DNA of 64,000 bases from Megalonaias nervosa (Eukaryota > Mollusca > Bivalvia > Unionida > Unionidae): the NCBI GenBank assembly GCA_016617855.1, contig JAECUM010006799.1:1-64000 (forward strand), given 5' to 3'. Positions 26,113-40,639 of this stretch are shown here, one piece after another. Both the position numbers and the translations under genes were made by a program. Under the pieces are notes generated by a model. The model made no database searches. It saw nothing but the letters and a program-made list of their open reading frames with translations, and was not told the DNA's origin. Within the stretch, counting starts at the first letter, position 1; every line of letters begins with the position of its first letter.

Positions 26113-26377
26113 CACCCTGTATGGGTCAAGGGGTACTTGACCCCCAAAATCATACTGCAAATATATATATATATATATTCCGACAAGTTTGATCATGCAA
26201 ATGAAGCTGAAAATATGTCACAAGATTCTGTTCAAAACGCTTAATAAATATTAGCTTTAGTTTCAGACTGCTTCTTATACTAACTCTCCTGGCCGTCATT
26301 GACTGACCCCCCTGAAAATCCTGACCCCTCCCCTGCACAAAGTCCTGACCCCCCTGCAAAAAATCCTGCGGGCGCCC

Positions 26378-26443
<66 letters not shown>

Positions 26444-29300
26444 TCATGTTATAGAAATAAAGTACAAAAATGGACAATGAGCAGATAACTGTTATAAGAA
26501 ACAGTTATTGATTTTAGGTACTAATATATATCAATCGCATTCGTAGGAGAAATGAAAATTAGTTTCATGCCCTTCGTTAGAAAATACAAAGTAGGGAGTC
26601 AATTATACGATTTTACATTAAATTGTTATTAGGTGCACACCACTTGTTTGGTTTTCATACATGAAAAAGAGAATGCTTCCTTATATTGGCACCATAATAA
26701 TGGCGATTTTTCTCTCTTATATACTACCAGTCATTTGAATTGTGATTGCTTAAAAATAGCTTTATATTTTTAGGCAGCCTGTTCCAAAGAGATATACAAG
26801 AATGTAAAAAAGACATTTTTAATTGATTAATATGTCTGATCTACATATTATAATTTTTGAAGAAGAAAACAAGTGTGTTGCCTTTCTTGGATTGTAACTG
26901 ATGTTATCATCAGCGGAATAGGACAGGATAGTAAATTAGTCAATTAACCTGGACACTGCCCATGGACTATTGTGTAGAAAGTACATGACATTGCCCATGG
27001 ACTGTTGTGTAGAAAGTACAGGACATTACCCATGGACTGTTGTGTAGAAAGTACAGGAAATTGCCCATGGACTATTGTGTAGAAAGTACATGACATTGCC
27101 CATGGACTATTGTGTAGAAAGTACAGGACATTACCCATGGACTATTGTGTAGAAAGTACAGGACATTTCCCATGGACTATTGTGTAGAAAGTACAGGACA
27201 TTACCCATGGGCTATTGTGTAGAAAGTACAGGACATTACCCATGGTCTATTGTGTAGAAATTACAGGACATTGCCCATGGACTTTTGTGTAGAAAGTACA
27301 CGACATTGCCCATGGACTATTGTGTAGAAAGTGCATGACATTACCCATGGACTATCGTGTAGAAAGTACATGACACTGCCCGTGGACTATTGTGTAGAAA
27401 GTACATAGATTAAAAAAGTTTTTCATTGGCCTGTTTTCTGATAGAGATTTCCAAAATGGCTTTTCATGAGAGACTTCTGACTATTCGGATCGCATGAAGT
27501 TTGAGCTTTTCAAGTCAGTTAAAACTATCTGTTAAGCACACGTCGCAAACAACATTAACGTATTCTAAACGCGGCCCTAATAGAGGGGAGAAGTATGTTT
27601 TCAGAATTATTCTACCAGTTTTAAATTTCAATGCCTTAAGATTCCCAATCATTGTCGTAAAATTTAAGATGGCTTAGCCATTTAGTTATTACTGAGAAAA
27701 TCCCCCATAAACAACCACTTACAAAAGCAAGTGATTCATAGTTATAAATTTTACAGGTTAATATGAAGTGGGGGGGGGGGAGGGTAAGGTGCTTTTTTGC
27801 TGAATAGCACTGCATCAGTATTGTTGTTTCGGAAGGTGAGGGAATTGAATCAGTTCTTTATTTAGTAAGTGTTGATTGTTTTCAAGATCATTATTCAAAA
27901 GAAATTTTATGTCGGTATTATTTCTTGACGACAAGGCTAAAGTGTTATTAGTAGTGAATAGACTTGCTTGGCTATGCATCTCATCGTGAGAAAAATATAA
28001 ACAGCTAAACTTAACACATATCCTTATCGAACACAACAATACTTAGAAGTTAGAAATAATAATGAATTTACAAAGTCCTTTCCATCCAATAAATAACTAA
28101 TAAGCCAATCAAAAAGCAGATACTCTACCTCATACCTACTGGCTAAAAGCAGACAACACATTTGACAGTCTGTTCCAAAGCCCATAAAGCATCGCGAAAA
28201 AGGAAGATACGCATATATTCCTTATTATTCAAGGCTTTCGTCGCATGGCGATAGCTAGAAATTAGTTGAAACACATTTTGCATGCTAAGGAAGAAACGCA
28301 TTGATATTTATAAAAAATAAATCTTCATTTTCATAAAGATAGTTTTTGAAAACAATATATCAAAATAACCCTTTCCATTTTTTAGTAACGCAACTTAAAA
28401 GTTAAATCGGTCTATAAGGAGAAAGATATTTGTAGAGGCATTACAGGCGGTGCTTTGCTCTTTAGGAAACTTATTTTCTTAAATGTTTATTAGAAATTAA
28501 ATACAACTGTTTGGTAACAACATATAAAATCTATGTAGCGTTCGATGACTAATAATGTCACTGGCTGCATGTTACGGAATGTAATTAATTACGCCAAACA
28601 AATTCTGCTCAGGGAGGGTAGTATCCTAAATCAAGCGTGATCTGTTTGATAGCAAAATGTTGGTAATTAGTGTCTTCATTGTTGGTTTCAGTAGTAGAAA
28701 TCATTTTGGCTGCAATAGCCTTTTTTCAGAGTCGATACTAAATTATGTGCCGTTGCTATTATCAGAAGGGGGAGTAATTCTGAAAGAGAAGAAGAAATTG
28801 TTTTTACCTGATGTTCTGATAATAGTAGAGTAATGGCTTTGTTCCTAACTTGTCTATATTTTCAAAGCTTGCTAAAGCATTATTTTGTGCCATTTATGAC
28901 TTTTTCAAAATGATTTATGAATTTGTTTATTTATTCCGATTGTCGAGAATGCCACTATTTCAATCTTTACAAGAAATGTTACCTTGTTTTGTAATACCGT
29001 TTCACATAGGTGGAAAACACCGTAACTAGTGGTATTTCCTGTCATTCTTGAAAAGGTGTATAAGGATTCAGTCTAAGGCACATTCTGATGAGAAGCAATC
29101 TGTATCACTTGAATGAAACAAATGGGGGGTTGGGGGGGTTGACGGATACTCCACTAGAATTATCTAAGGAATCTACAATACAGATGCTAATCTAATAACA
29201 AGAATGCGGTGTAAAACAAATAAATTAGCCCCACTTCGGTTATATGTCATAAAAACACGCATGATAATTTCATTTAAAAGCTATGTTAAAAATTCAAATA

Positions 29301-29355
<55 letters not shown>

Positions 29356-30277
29356 GCATTTTAAGTCAACAATTAATAGGCAAAAAGCTATTGACTACAC
29401 TGTTATATTCAGCATATCATTACCACTACTATAAGCCACCTCCACCAGAAAAGACTCCAGTGACGTCACAGTTGAGGGAAGTAAGCTAGTCACTATTTGA
29501 AATCTTAAGTAGGATTGCTTGTTCGGGGGACCTCTGAATTCCCCTCTAAACTTGTAATCAGGCGTAAGAATCAAATACTGGCCATACCAAAAACATATAC
29601 AAAATTATATAAGACAGATTTTGAAGAGCCACTGTCTGCAACATGATTTTATAAACTGAAGACTTCTCCTAAAAACAGGATGGAAACAGAATTTCACTAT
29701 TTTTATAACGTATAATTCAGTATAACACTGTGTTTCGTACCTGCATCATATGCACGACTTTATATGAAGTAGACGCCTATAAGTGCACAAGCATTGGCAT
29801 TTGATACAAGTGCCGAGTACCTACTAACTCTTTTCCCAAACGATTTCACGCATATGACAAAAACATGTACAGTTTGACATCACCCAGATGTATCATCAGA
29901 TCTCTGAAGACCTAAAACATGTAATTATTAGAACAATATATATTTGGAGACCGTGCCATTTGACCATTAAGACTTAAATACAGACCTGTCTCAATAGTTC
30001 CAACCACAATCCGAAATGTGCCCCACTGGATCCCATTAGGTGAAGTGCAAAACTGGACCGTCAAGGAGTCATTAGATGAAAGGTAATTTTCTTTAGGGAA
30101 AGTTTTTCCACAAATACCGGAAGCAGCTGAAAATATGATTTCAATCAACTCTTGTGTGGAGTGTCCATTTTTGAAACTGTCTTGAATTATCTTCGGGAGA
30201 AACTAAAATCATCGAGGAACGAGCAATGAAAATGATCAGGTTTTTAGTACATTACACATACCTTACACTGTCAATAA

Positions 30278-30359
<82 letters not shown>

Positions 30360-31005
30360 AATACAAATCATATGGCGAGTAACAGCCCTTTCAATCGCAC
30401 TGGATCCAGCAAGAGATCACGTGTGTCAGGGATTGATTGAGATAAATGCAATAAACTGACGACGAACAGTGCAAAACTAGTATCTAACTAGCCTGAGCGC
30501 TTTCGACTCTTAATGAGTCTTTTTCAAAGACATATACAAAACATAGACAAAACAAACAAATAAAACACAAAAACCGTTGTGTTTGCAAAACTCTACATGG
30601 CTGTTTCTACATGAATTAAACCTTTAAATGCATTATGTCTCAACCAGCCTATATCAACTTCTTGCGGATATTGGAAAATATTTGTATTAAGCTAGAAATC
30701 AATGAGCCATAGCGACATCTATTACTTTGTGTACATTTATGTAAGCGAAATTATATCCCGGATATTTCATTCTTATAGTAATAATTGAAGGCTACTAAGA
30801 AAATTTAGAAAAGTTTTGAAAAGAAAATGTGTCGGCTGCAAAGGATAATTCCACTTGTGCATGGCTGTCTTTTTCTAGTCTTCTTGGTTTAAACCGCTTG
30901 GTTTCAATGTTCTAAGGCGGCGTATCCAGTAAGATTCCTTTTCCTTCCTGGTTTCCAGGCTAGTTAGATACTAGGTTTGCACTGTTCGACGTCAGTTTAT
31001 TGCAT

Positions 31006-31082
<77 letters not shown>

Positions 31083-32257
31083 ACAGAACCACCGACACAA
31101 CATTAAGCTACATTCGCATTATGTAATGATACTAGCTTATACTTGCTTAATTTGAATTCTTACATGATTGGGTTGAATTCCTTCTGGTTTTGACGTATGC
31201 GCCTTTGTGACGACATTTATTTTACGACATCGAAATCTGACGTGCTCCTTTAGTACCTTTTTCTTAACTTCGTCACTAAAACCTAATTTTTAAATAATAT
31301 TCAGCATATAATTTATATATAAACAAATGTTTCTTGAAGCAGCCACAGGAGACACTGACCACTTGGGCTGAAACTCTTCCATTGTACTTTGGAAAATTTT
31401 GAACTGAGCATAATTTTGTATTATCTCTGCCTTAAAACTTACAAGACATATTCAAATGAGCAATTGATCTCTAACATTGTTTTTCTTTTCGTCCAAATTA
31501 TTTCTTGAGGTAACCCACCCACCCACCTCTATTATTGGTAACACTTTATTGTTCCATGTATCATTTATGACCATTCACCCATCTGAGATGACAAGGTACC
31601 AGTAGTACGATCAGCGACTAAAAAGGAAAAACAGGAATCGCCATTTTCTTGTGATATTTTTATACGAGAATTGCACGTAAAAGAGTCAATAAAAATGATT
31701 TTGATTGATAATAGATATAATTTACCTGGGAAAGAAAAAAATTATCCAACATAAGTTTAGAAGTACAATTACAAAGGCTATTTCGATGTATAAATGTGAT
31801 GGAAAGGGATTATATTTATAAATTTCTGCCCGCTGATTTTTTGGGACCAGCTTGCAAATTTATTTGTTTATTAATAACTTTTGAATTTTTTTTACATGCT
31901 TTGTCGCCAGAAATCTGACTTTTCCAACCTACAGGGAAATGCAGATGAGGAAAAAGAAAATAAGAATTTTACATCTACCGCCACTCCCACCCCTTATTAT
32001 AAATCATGAAGGAAATAATTTATCTTTTTGCAATACAAATTAGCTGAGCTGTCCTCTTTCAAACTCTAAATTAAATTCCCTTGAAATACAACAAAGGACA
32101 CCAGAATTCAAGAAGACCGCCAGGCTCTTCTGCCTTTTCAAAACTGTATTTTCGGGTAAACAACACAAAAATACTGAAAGTCTATTTTATCTAGAGACAT
32201 TAATGTTAATGACGACGATAATGTAGATGTTGATTAAGACCCTGCAAGAGCGCGCGC

Positions 32258-32353
<96 letters not shown>

Positions 32354-33027
32354 ATTACCCGACAATCTTCTTGAACTGTCCACAATGGTACCGTCATAGA
32401 TATCCAGCCTATTCCGCGTACAGTTCCCACCTGCACCCGTCTCCGTTCCCAGACTGTACATAATGGCTGCTACACGTTGGTTGTTGGCGGCGGCTTGAAC
32501 AGTGTAGGTGCAGTTCAGACCAGCTGGGAGTAGCCATCTGTTATTTGGGTAAAGACTCATGGCTCGGTCTAGTACAACTGTCTCTCCGCAATGGTCAGTT
32601 ATTTTTACTGAACATTACTAACACATTTGAGTTCAGTTAGAACGAGTGATAAAGGTTAACAATTGTTTTTAAAACAAGAACAGCTAATATCTGGAACATC
32701 ATGTCTCAAATGCAACTAAAAATTTTTGTTTTGTGTTTTTTACATGTGCATAACCAACTTTAAGCATTAATGACACCATTGCTACTACCCTGTCAGAAAA
32801 GCGATAACCATCTTACCACATTCTACAAGCATACACGAGAAAAATTTGCACAGATTTCAATCATACTTAACGCTCAGCGTTGCGCAGAGAGATATAGCAA
32901 GGTTTGTTTCGTGAGATCAATTTTCTTCAATTTCTATCCTTTAAAGAAAAGATTAATTGAAGCTTTTGTTACTATTTTACAAGTTTTCTTCCTTCATCTG
33001 AACGTAGAAGGAAAATTTCTATTTTAG

Positions 33028-33074
<47 letters not shown>

Positions 33075-33327
33075 CTAAAATGTTTAACATACTTATGATC
33101 AAAATCTCACCTGCTGGTATTGTATTTATCTCACATCCAGGCTGATGCATGCTATGACATGGGGAACCGGGGCGTGTCTCTGGGGTAGAACTGTGTTCCG
33201 GATGATCATGTCTCTTGTCAAACTTGTCTGCGTCAAGTAGAAATGTCTCCAAAGCTTGATTATAAGCTATAGGAATCACTGTTAAGATAATGATGATACA
33301 GACTACCTTCTGATCTTTTGATGCCAT
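24353..33327 (-). CDS. CUB-LDLa single-pass membrane protein gene (4 exons, predicted 287 aa)
   Basis: Exons on the minus strand: 33327-33111, 32607-32359, 30126-29986 and 24609-24353. All three introns are GT-AG and phase 1, and the joined frame is open from ATG to TAA. Order in the product: signal peptide (~1-24, hydrophobic core [15 protein letters not shown]); a ~50-residue acidic/His-rich linker; CUB domain (~79-200, first two Cys 26 residues apart, LDIYDG strand); an LDL-receptor class A module (Cys at 208, 214, 219, 226, 232 and 241, with the calcium-binding acidic stretch NCGDSSDE); a transmembrane helix (~252-276); and a short cytoplasmic end (~11 residues). CUB and LDLa modules bind proteins outside the cell. 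NETO- and LEV-10-type receptor-auxiliary proteins combine the same modules, but orthology is not shown. The ATG at 33327 has A at -3 and G at +4. An in-frame ATG at 33369 lies next to the TATA box and is less likely used. Confidence 0.87.
25634..25661. repeat. (ATTT)n microsatellite
   Basis: Short TTTA tetranucleotide run. Confidence 0.9.
26034..26110. repeat. (AT)n microsatellite
   Basis: About 70 bp of AT with a TCTA start. Confidence 0.96.
26175..26375. mobile_element. Dispersed repeat, copy A (shared with 42207-42390)
   Basis: The ~190-bp segment starting ATTCCGACAAGTTTGATCAT recurs with few changes at 42212. It runs into a C-rich end with several CCTGACCCC blocks and, in this copy, a terminal GGGCGCCCATG. 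(AT)n tracts lie directly on both sides. No coding content; a non-autonomous element or element end. Confidence 0.8.
26380..26440. repeat. (AT)n microsatellite
   Basis: About 60 bp of AT on the far side of the dispersed repeat. Confidence 0.95.
26943..27405. repeat. 35-bp minisatellite, about 13 copies, in intron 3
   Basis: Unit: GGACATTGCCCATGGACTAT followed by TGTGTAGAAAGTACA. The copies differ by a few substitutions; nearly all keep the palindrome CCATGG. The repeats are strictly back to back, with no spacers. Confidence 0.96.
29303..29351. repeat. (CA)n microsatellite
   Basis: About 48 bp of CA. Confidence 0.96.
29986..30126 (-). CDS. CUB-LDLa gene, exon 3 (second CUB part)
   Basis: Acceptor ATTTTCAG|CT and donor GACAG|gtctgt, 141 bp, phase 1 to phase 1. 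It holds the last CUB part with [13 protein letters not shown] and FRIVVGT. The donor is weak beyond GT, but the frame and phase fit the next exon exactly. Confidence 0.84.
30280..30355. repeat. Compound microsatellite (CA)n(TA)n in intron 2
   Basis: About 45 bp CA then about 30 bp TA, directly abutting the next dispersed repeat. Confidence 0.96.
30356..31008. mobile_element. Dispersed repeat with ~50-bp inverted ends, copy B
   Basis: The block at about 30440-30492 (ATAAATGCAATAAACTGACG and onward through AACTAGCC) is the near-perfect reverse complement of 30958-31008. The ~450 bp between them contain CTGAGCGCTTTCGACTCTTA and no open frame. The left part recurs at 42388-42700. (TA)n tracts flank both sides. 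It is a MITE-like element or the inverted end structure of a larger one; the class is not settled. Confidence 0.78.
31009..31080. repeat. (TA)n microsatellite
   Basis: About 72 bp of TA on the right of the dispersed repeat. Confidence 0.96.
32252..32348. repeat. Compound microsatellite (GT)n(GA)n next to an exon
   Basis: GC/GT dinucleotides then GA. On the gene's strand this is (CT)n followed by (CA)n, beginning about nine bases into intron 2. Confidence 0.96.
32359..32607 (-). CDS. CUB-LDLa gene, exon 2 (first CUB part)
   Basis: The acceptor is AATGTTCAG at 32610-32608 and the donor is TCGG|gtaata at 32358. The 249 bp, phase 1 to phase 1, carry the CUB start ([10 protein letters not shown]), the second Cys (LNCTY) and the [12 protein letters not shown] region. 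The intron turns into a (CT)n tract about nine bases after the donor. Confidence 0.88.
33026..33074. repeat. (ATT)n microsatellite in intron 1
   Basis: About 16 ATT triplets. The asparagine run read through it on the minus strand is intronic and not part of the protein. Confidence 0.96.
33111..33327 (-). CDS. CUB-LDLa gene, exon 1 (signal peptide and linker)
   Basis: Coding part of exon 1, 217 bp. It ends at donor GCAG|gtgaga with one base of the next codon (phase 1). The CDS start is the ATG at 33325-33327. Confidence 0.82.
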
Positions 33328-33370
33328 TCTCTCCTGGACTTTGCACCGACTGGATTTTATTATAAACATT

Positions 33371-33378
33371 TTTATACG
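33371..33378 (-). promoter_or_regulatory. TATA box of the CUB-LDLa gene
   Basis: On the minus strand, ACGTATAAAAATG lies about 45 bases before the favoured start codon at 33327. A start of transcription ~30 bases downstream would give a very short leader that excludes the ATG at 33369. Inferred from motif and spacing only. Confidence 0.5.
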
Positions 33379-36192
<2,814 letters not shown>

Positions 36193-36195
36193 ATG

Positions 36196-36437
36196 TTATG
36201 TCCGAGTTAGTGTCCATGTTAGTGTTTGTTATGTCCATGTGAATGTCTGTTATGTCCAAGTTAGTGTTTGTTATGTCCAAGTTAGTGTCTGTTATGTCCA
36301 AGTTAGTGTACGTTATGTCCAAGTTAGTGCATGTTATGTCCAAGTTAGTGTATGTTATGTCCAAGAAAGTGTCTATTATGTCCAAGTGAGTGTCTGTTAT
36401 GTCCAAGTTAGTGTATGTTATGTCTAAGTTAGTGCCA
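36196..36437. repeat. 21-bp minisatellite, about 11 copies
   Basis: Unit near TATGTCCAAGTTAGTGTCTG plus T, with substitutions between copies. The 21-base period keeps both strands open over ~120 codons, giving heptapeptide-like repeats that I regard as artefacts. Confidence 0.93.
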
Positions 36438-37960
36438 AGTGTAAGTAACATAGTCATGGTGTACTGGATTTCAAACATTTCTACTGCAACTATTGCTGAT
36501 TTTGGATCTCTTCTGTTCAAGTTAAGGCTTTCCATAATTAAGTAAAATAGTCTTGGTATATATAAACTTATAACTATTTAACTGGATTTCGTAAAAGAGT
36601 AGGAAAATGGTACAAATATATAAGTAACTTAATTACTGCAGTGATAGCATACAAAACAAATTATCTACCAAATTACACGTCCTGGAGTTAATAAAGGCAT
36701 ATGGTGATCATCAAAATAAAAGCAAACAAATCATGCCCTAGATTATGGAATAACTCCATTAGAGGGAACTACAAAATAACCACTGATTTACAAACCCCAA
36801 GGTGCTTTACATTGCCTGTTTGTTTTTTGTTTTTTTGATGCGAAAGTAAAAAAAACCCCTAAAAACTAAGAAGTGAAACCCACTTTTTCTTAAACTCATC
36901 AATCATGTTATTCACTTTGGCATCATATTTCCCAGCCTTTTGTACGATAAAACACAAATTTTATAATGGGTTAGGTTTTGGATTTTTGATGCACAACGTG
37001 CATATAACATATTTTGCAAGCAAGATTAGAAAGTTGATATGATCATCAATTTTTGTAGTTCCTATTGTTATGTATATTTAATTTACATAGTTTGTTAGTT
37101 AGTTTTTTAAAACAAATTTTTATTTCATTACATGCTATTGTAATGTAACATTGTATGTTGGACTTGACCCTGTCCAAAACCGAGTTCATTTCTGCTTGGC
37201 CTGATTGACTTTTTTAAAATTTTATTCTGTGTAAACAACTAATACATATCTTAATTATTTTCTCTTTGTATGGGCTTAATATCAGGATCATTATTAATAG
37301 AAGAAGTAAATTTGTTTATTTGGGTCTAGGTTTTGGAAATTCCTGAGTATAATCCAGGTTATGTAATTTTTTTTTTGTAAACATTAGGATCATTCAAGAA
37401 TGTTATTTTCCATTACGTAATTTTTTTTTAATAGAAAATGCTAATTGTGACCTGAAGTCAGGTAGAGAATTATATAATCTTGTAACTGAGAATAATTTTC
37501 ATTCGTGCTCTAAGTCTTAGCACATAAATTTTGGGCTGGAATCTATTTTCTTCAAATTATTGAATTCAAGTGATTGTTTTCGCTGGAAATACAAAAGTGC
37601 TCTGATAAAATTCTTGGATAGAGACACTCACTGTAATATATAGTGAATTCAAACCTGGAATTATATTACTGTGATTCAACAAAAGACTGTTGACACATCA
37701 ACACTTTATAAGTTACCACAGACACATCATCGCCTTCAGTTTTTTGGATTTATTCTGGACTTTTACTGAATTTTATTCAAGACTTTAAATTACTAGGATT
37801 TGTGTCTGTAATTCTTGGGTTATTTTGGGATTTAATTCGCAATACCGTAAGTTCTTTTTTTTTTATTTTCACTTTGCATTCTAGGGAAATAAATTATTTG
37901 TTAAATTTTACAAAGCTTGTTGTCTTTCATTCTTTTCTGTTACTTAGATTCGTAACGGCT
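36438..37960. other. No recognisable feature
   Basis: AT-rich sequence with T-runs (37370, 37422, 37856). No coding signal. Confidence 0.4.
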
Positions 37961-37974
37961 ATAAAAAAAAAAAA

Positions 37975-38210
37975 CAAACAAAAAAAACAAAAAAAACAAA
38001 CGTCTTTTCGTAGAATTTTAAAATTTGGGTTGTAAATTTGGATCCATTCCACAAATAATTTCCAAAAATGTTCAGTAACTGAATAATCATAGAATAAGTG
38101 TCCAGTTATTCTGTTCCCTCCTAACAGAAGGTGCATTTATCATTATTACTAATCTTTTTCAAAAACTGGTTTGTGGCAGTAGTTCTGGGTAGTATTATGA
38201 TAGTATTATA
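37975..38210 (-). pseudogene. Non-LTR retrotransposon RT C-terminal tail (zf-RVT-like)
   Basis: On the minus strand from about 38205 the frame reads NQFLKKISNNDKCTFC. Then, after a stop and a frameshift, it reads TGHLFYDYSVTEHFWKLF. This is the C-x2-C ... HLF ... FW layout of the short zinc-binding region after the reverse transcriptase of L1/Tx1-type elements. Only this tail remains, which fits a 5'-truncated old insertion. An A/C-rich run at 37962-38001 lies at its 3' side on the plus strand. Confidence 0.6.
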
Positions 38211-38215
38211 TTATA

Positions 38216-39880
38216 TATCTGTAATTAAACAATAAACACATACATGGCGAAGGGTTGTATTTACCATTCTAAAGATTTATGTTTTCATGTAATAATTTTA
38301 TACATGAAAAGGTTACACGTAGTTGGTTGAAAACAATAATGCTTGCAATATAGTTGTTAAAATATGGACATATGTACAAGGCTACATCTGATAAATTCAA
38401 CAATGGTATCAATTATGCCTCCTTTATTGACTGACAACAAGGGGGTCCCATATCAACCACCCAGGACATCAGCATGCATAATCTAAGATGTGAAACAGGA
38501 AAAAGATATTGTCACTGTTTATACAGCACGATATTTTTGTCTCTGATGAACATTTCTTAGATCTTACATTTATACCATAATTTCCCATAATGTATCGTGC
38601 ACGTGGTGAAAGAAAGTGTAAAAAATGGAACAGTCAGAGCTTAATGAAATGAGGAATTATCTTTTGAGAATGAAACATCCAGAAGATGTAGGAAAGTCGA
38701 TAAGCAAGAAAACGTTTTCCGGCGAAAATGCAAGAAATTTTCTGTTACAAACAATGATGTTTTCTTTTGTCAAAAGACACAAAGACTGTGAGAAGTTCCT
38801 GCAAAAGAAAAGAGAGCAGTATTGGAAAGCATCTTGGTGTCAGTAAGGCGTATGTACAGTTTTTAGATTTAGGTTCTCTGTTTTATTAAAGGAGCAGATG
38901 TCCGTTTCATTAAAAAAAGATATTATGACCAATATTTTTCTTAAGTACAATTTGATTTTTCCAATAATTTCTGAAAAAAGCTTTGATATTCGAAAACATT
39001 TTGCTATTTCCTTATGTATTAAAGATTTTCGGGAGAACACTTGCAAATGTTACAGAACAGCATATTTTAAGTATAGCATTAGGTACAAATAACAGTTTGC
39101 ACTGGGACTAAGATTTGTATGAAACGGACCCCTGGTTTCAAAGTCAAGAGTCATCACGATTATATATGCAATACTGATTTGAAGAAGGGACGTTTTCCAA
39201 TCTTATATACAAACACTTATAAACTTTTTTAATGTTACAGTATCTGGTGTCGAGTTCCGATAGAACCGAAACTTGTCACATATTTTCACTGCCTCTTTTT
39301 CATGAACACCAATCATTTATCATCATCACTTCCGTCAATGACCGAAATACTGTCGATTGACCGTAAAACCCAAACCCATCTATCCACCCACATTTATCTT
39401 TTTACATTTAGAGAATTTAAACTACTCTCCTAATGAAGATGTTATCATTTGAACATATGCCAATTAGCGGTTTGAATATTATCCATGTTACTGCATACAA
39501 AAATCAACAAAATGGAGGTACTAAATTTATATGAACAGTTTACACAAGACTTTGATCAAGGTCAAAATGTTAAACTTTCATTTTTAAGCTGACTAAAATA
39601 ATAATGAACAACGTGATAAAAATTACAATACTGCTTCTTTTAAACAAGTGCGGATAGGGACGTTAAGTTTACATTGCCACTTTAATAGTATCAGCTACCG
39701 ACATAGTAATAACAATAATTTAATTTCTTTCATAGTTTTCAAGTTATCTATCGAGTGCTTATGGTTTTTTGTTTTTTTTATCCGTATATAACACCCACTT
39801 TGTTTCCGCCGACTTCACTTTTCGCCTCCATACACAAAGGATAACATTTAGACGTCATTCTTATCTGAATACAAAGTTGG
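38216..39880. other. No recognised gene; 73-codon frame at 38625-38846 (+)
   Basis: The plus-strand frame 38625-38846 begins with ATG and has a charged, helix-like composition (many Glu, Lys and Arg). It resembles no family I know and has no partner sequence. Left as unsupported. Confidence 0.35.
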
Positions 39881-39883
39881 TCT

Positions 39884-39956
39884 GTCAGGGGTATGAACCC
39901 CAACCTCTAGATCACAAGTTTGGCACTCTACCATCGGGACTAACCGGGCTGTTGTT
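39884..39956 (-). mobile_element. tRNA-like SINE head
   Basis: On the minus strand, CCCGGTTAGTCCCGATGGTA resembles an A-box region and GGGGTTCATACCCC is a good B-box with its stem. Acceptor pairing is poor, so it is a SINE head rather than a tRNA gene. The body is not matched elsewhere in the window. Confidence 0.5.
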
Positions 39957-40198
39957 AGCTTTAACGATTTTATTTTAGTTCAAGATGCTACAAGTCAGAA
40001 ATTATTTCAAACTGAAAAACAAAGTTTGTTGCATTTTTCCAAAAAAGTTGCATGCACGCGTATTGGGAATTGCATATTCTGATGTCGAGAATATTCTATG
40101 ATTAACAGTTTGTCAAATCAGATCGAAATCAACATTCGTAGTATTTCTAAGAGTACATTTGTAACGAACAGATGATATATCTGAATATGAATCGGAAT

Positions 40199-40238
40199 GT
40201 GTACACTGTGAATGTGTACACTGTGAATGTGTACACTG
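40199..40238. repeat. 15-bp tandem repeat, 2.7 copies
   Basis: GTGTACACTGTGAAT repeated; each unit contains the palindrome GTGTACAC. Confidence 0.92.
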
Positions 40239-40259
40239 CAGGGCCAGTTTAAATTTACA

Positions 40260-40625
40260 TCAGAAGAGAGAGCCAACTAGTAAGTTAGTAGTATTGTTCA
40301 AGAGCTGTCTTGAAGCTCTCCATTGATTGCGTTTTTGTCTTAATGGTTTTAAAAGTATATTTGGTGAGAGAGCCGGCACTAACCCCTCGACTACTTTATA
40401 GAGATATGTCAAACGAATCCTACTACGCCTGTCTTGGAGTGTTGGTAGACCCATGTCAGTTAACATTTTGGTGACGCAACCCGCTTCTCTGGTTTTGTAG
40501 CCATCAGATTGAAATTTTGCTGCTTGGTTCTCGGTTCTATCAACATCCTTAATGTAGTACGGATCCCAGACAACACAACCACATTCTAACACGGATCTGA
40601 CTACTGCTAGATAGGCAGTATATAT
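40260..40625 (-). pseudogene. Non-LTR retrotransposon RT C-terminal fragment
   Basis: A 110-codon open frame (extending ~10 codons upstream without ATG) begins with the typical post-RT segment: SVLECGCVVWDPYYIKDVDR, then GCVTKMLTDMGLPTLQDRR and LTYLYKVVEGLVPAL. This is the region after the reverse transcriptase core in jockey/CR1/RTE-type LINEs, where a late palm strand is followed by the conserved 'thumb' tail. Only ~120 residues of ~1000 remain and the catalytic palm is absent. It is open, so the insertion is younger than the other relics. Confidence 0.85.
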
Positions 40626-40639
40626 TGTAACAGATTGGG

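Larger units (their letters stand above)
24610..29985 (-). other. Intron 3 of the CUB-LDLa gene (5.4 kb)
   Basis: It contains the 35-bp minisatellite, AT- and CA-type microsatellites and the 26175-26370 dispersed repeat. I see no further exon in it. Confidence 0.75.

Noticed and set aside
26943..27405. Regular 35-bp repeats resembling a CRISPR array
   Set aside because: Units are directly adjacent with no spacers, and the context is an animal intron.
32234..32350. Ser-Leu and Thr-His repeat protein after the first CUB part
   Set aside because: This is intron 2 read through; the acceptor at 30127 continues the CUB domain in phase.
33019..33110. Polyasparagine extension of the CUB-LDLa protein
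   Set aside because: The donor at 33110 removes it; the run is an ATT microsatellite in intron 1, and the phases fit only with splicing.
39884..39956. A genuine tRNA gene on the minus strand
   Set aside because: Boxes are present but acceptor and anticodon stems do not pair well.
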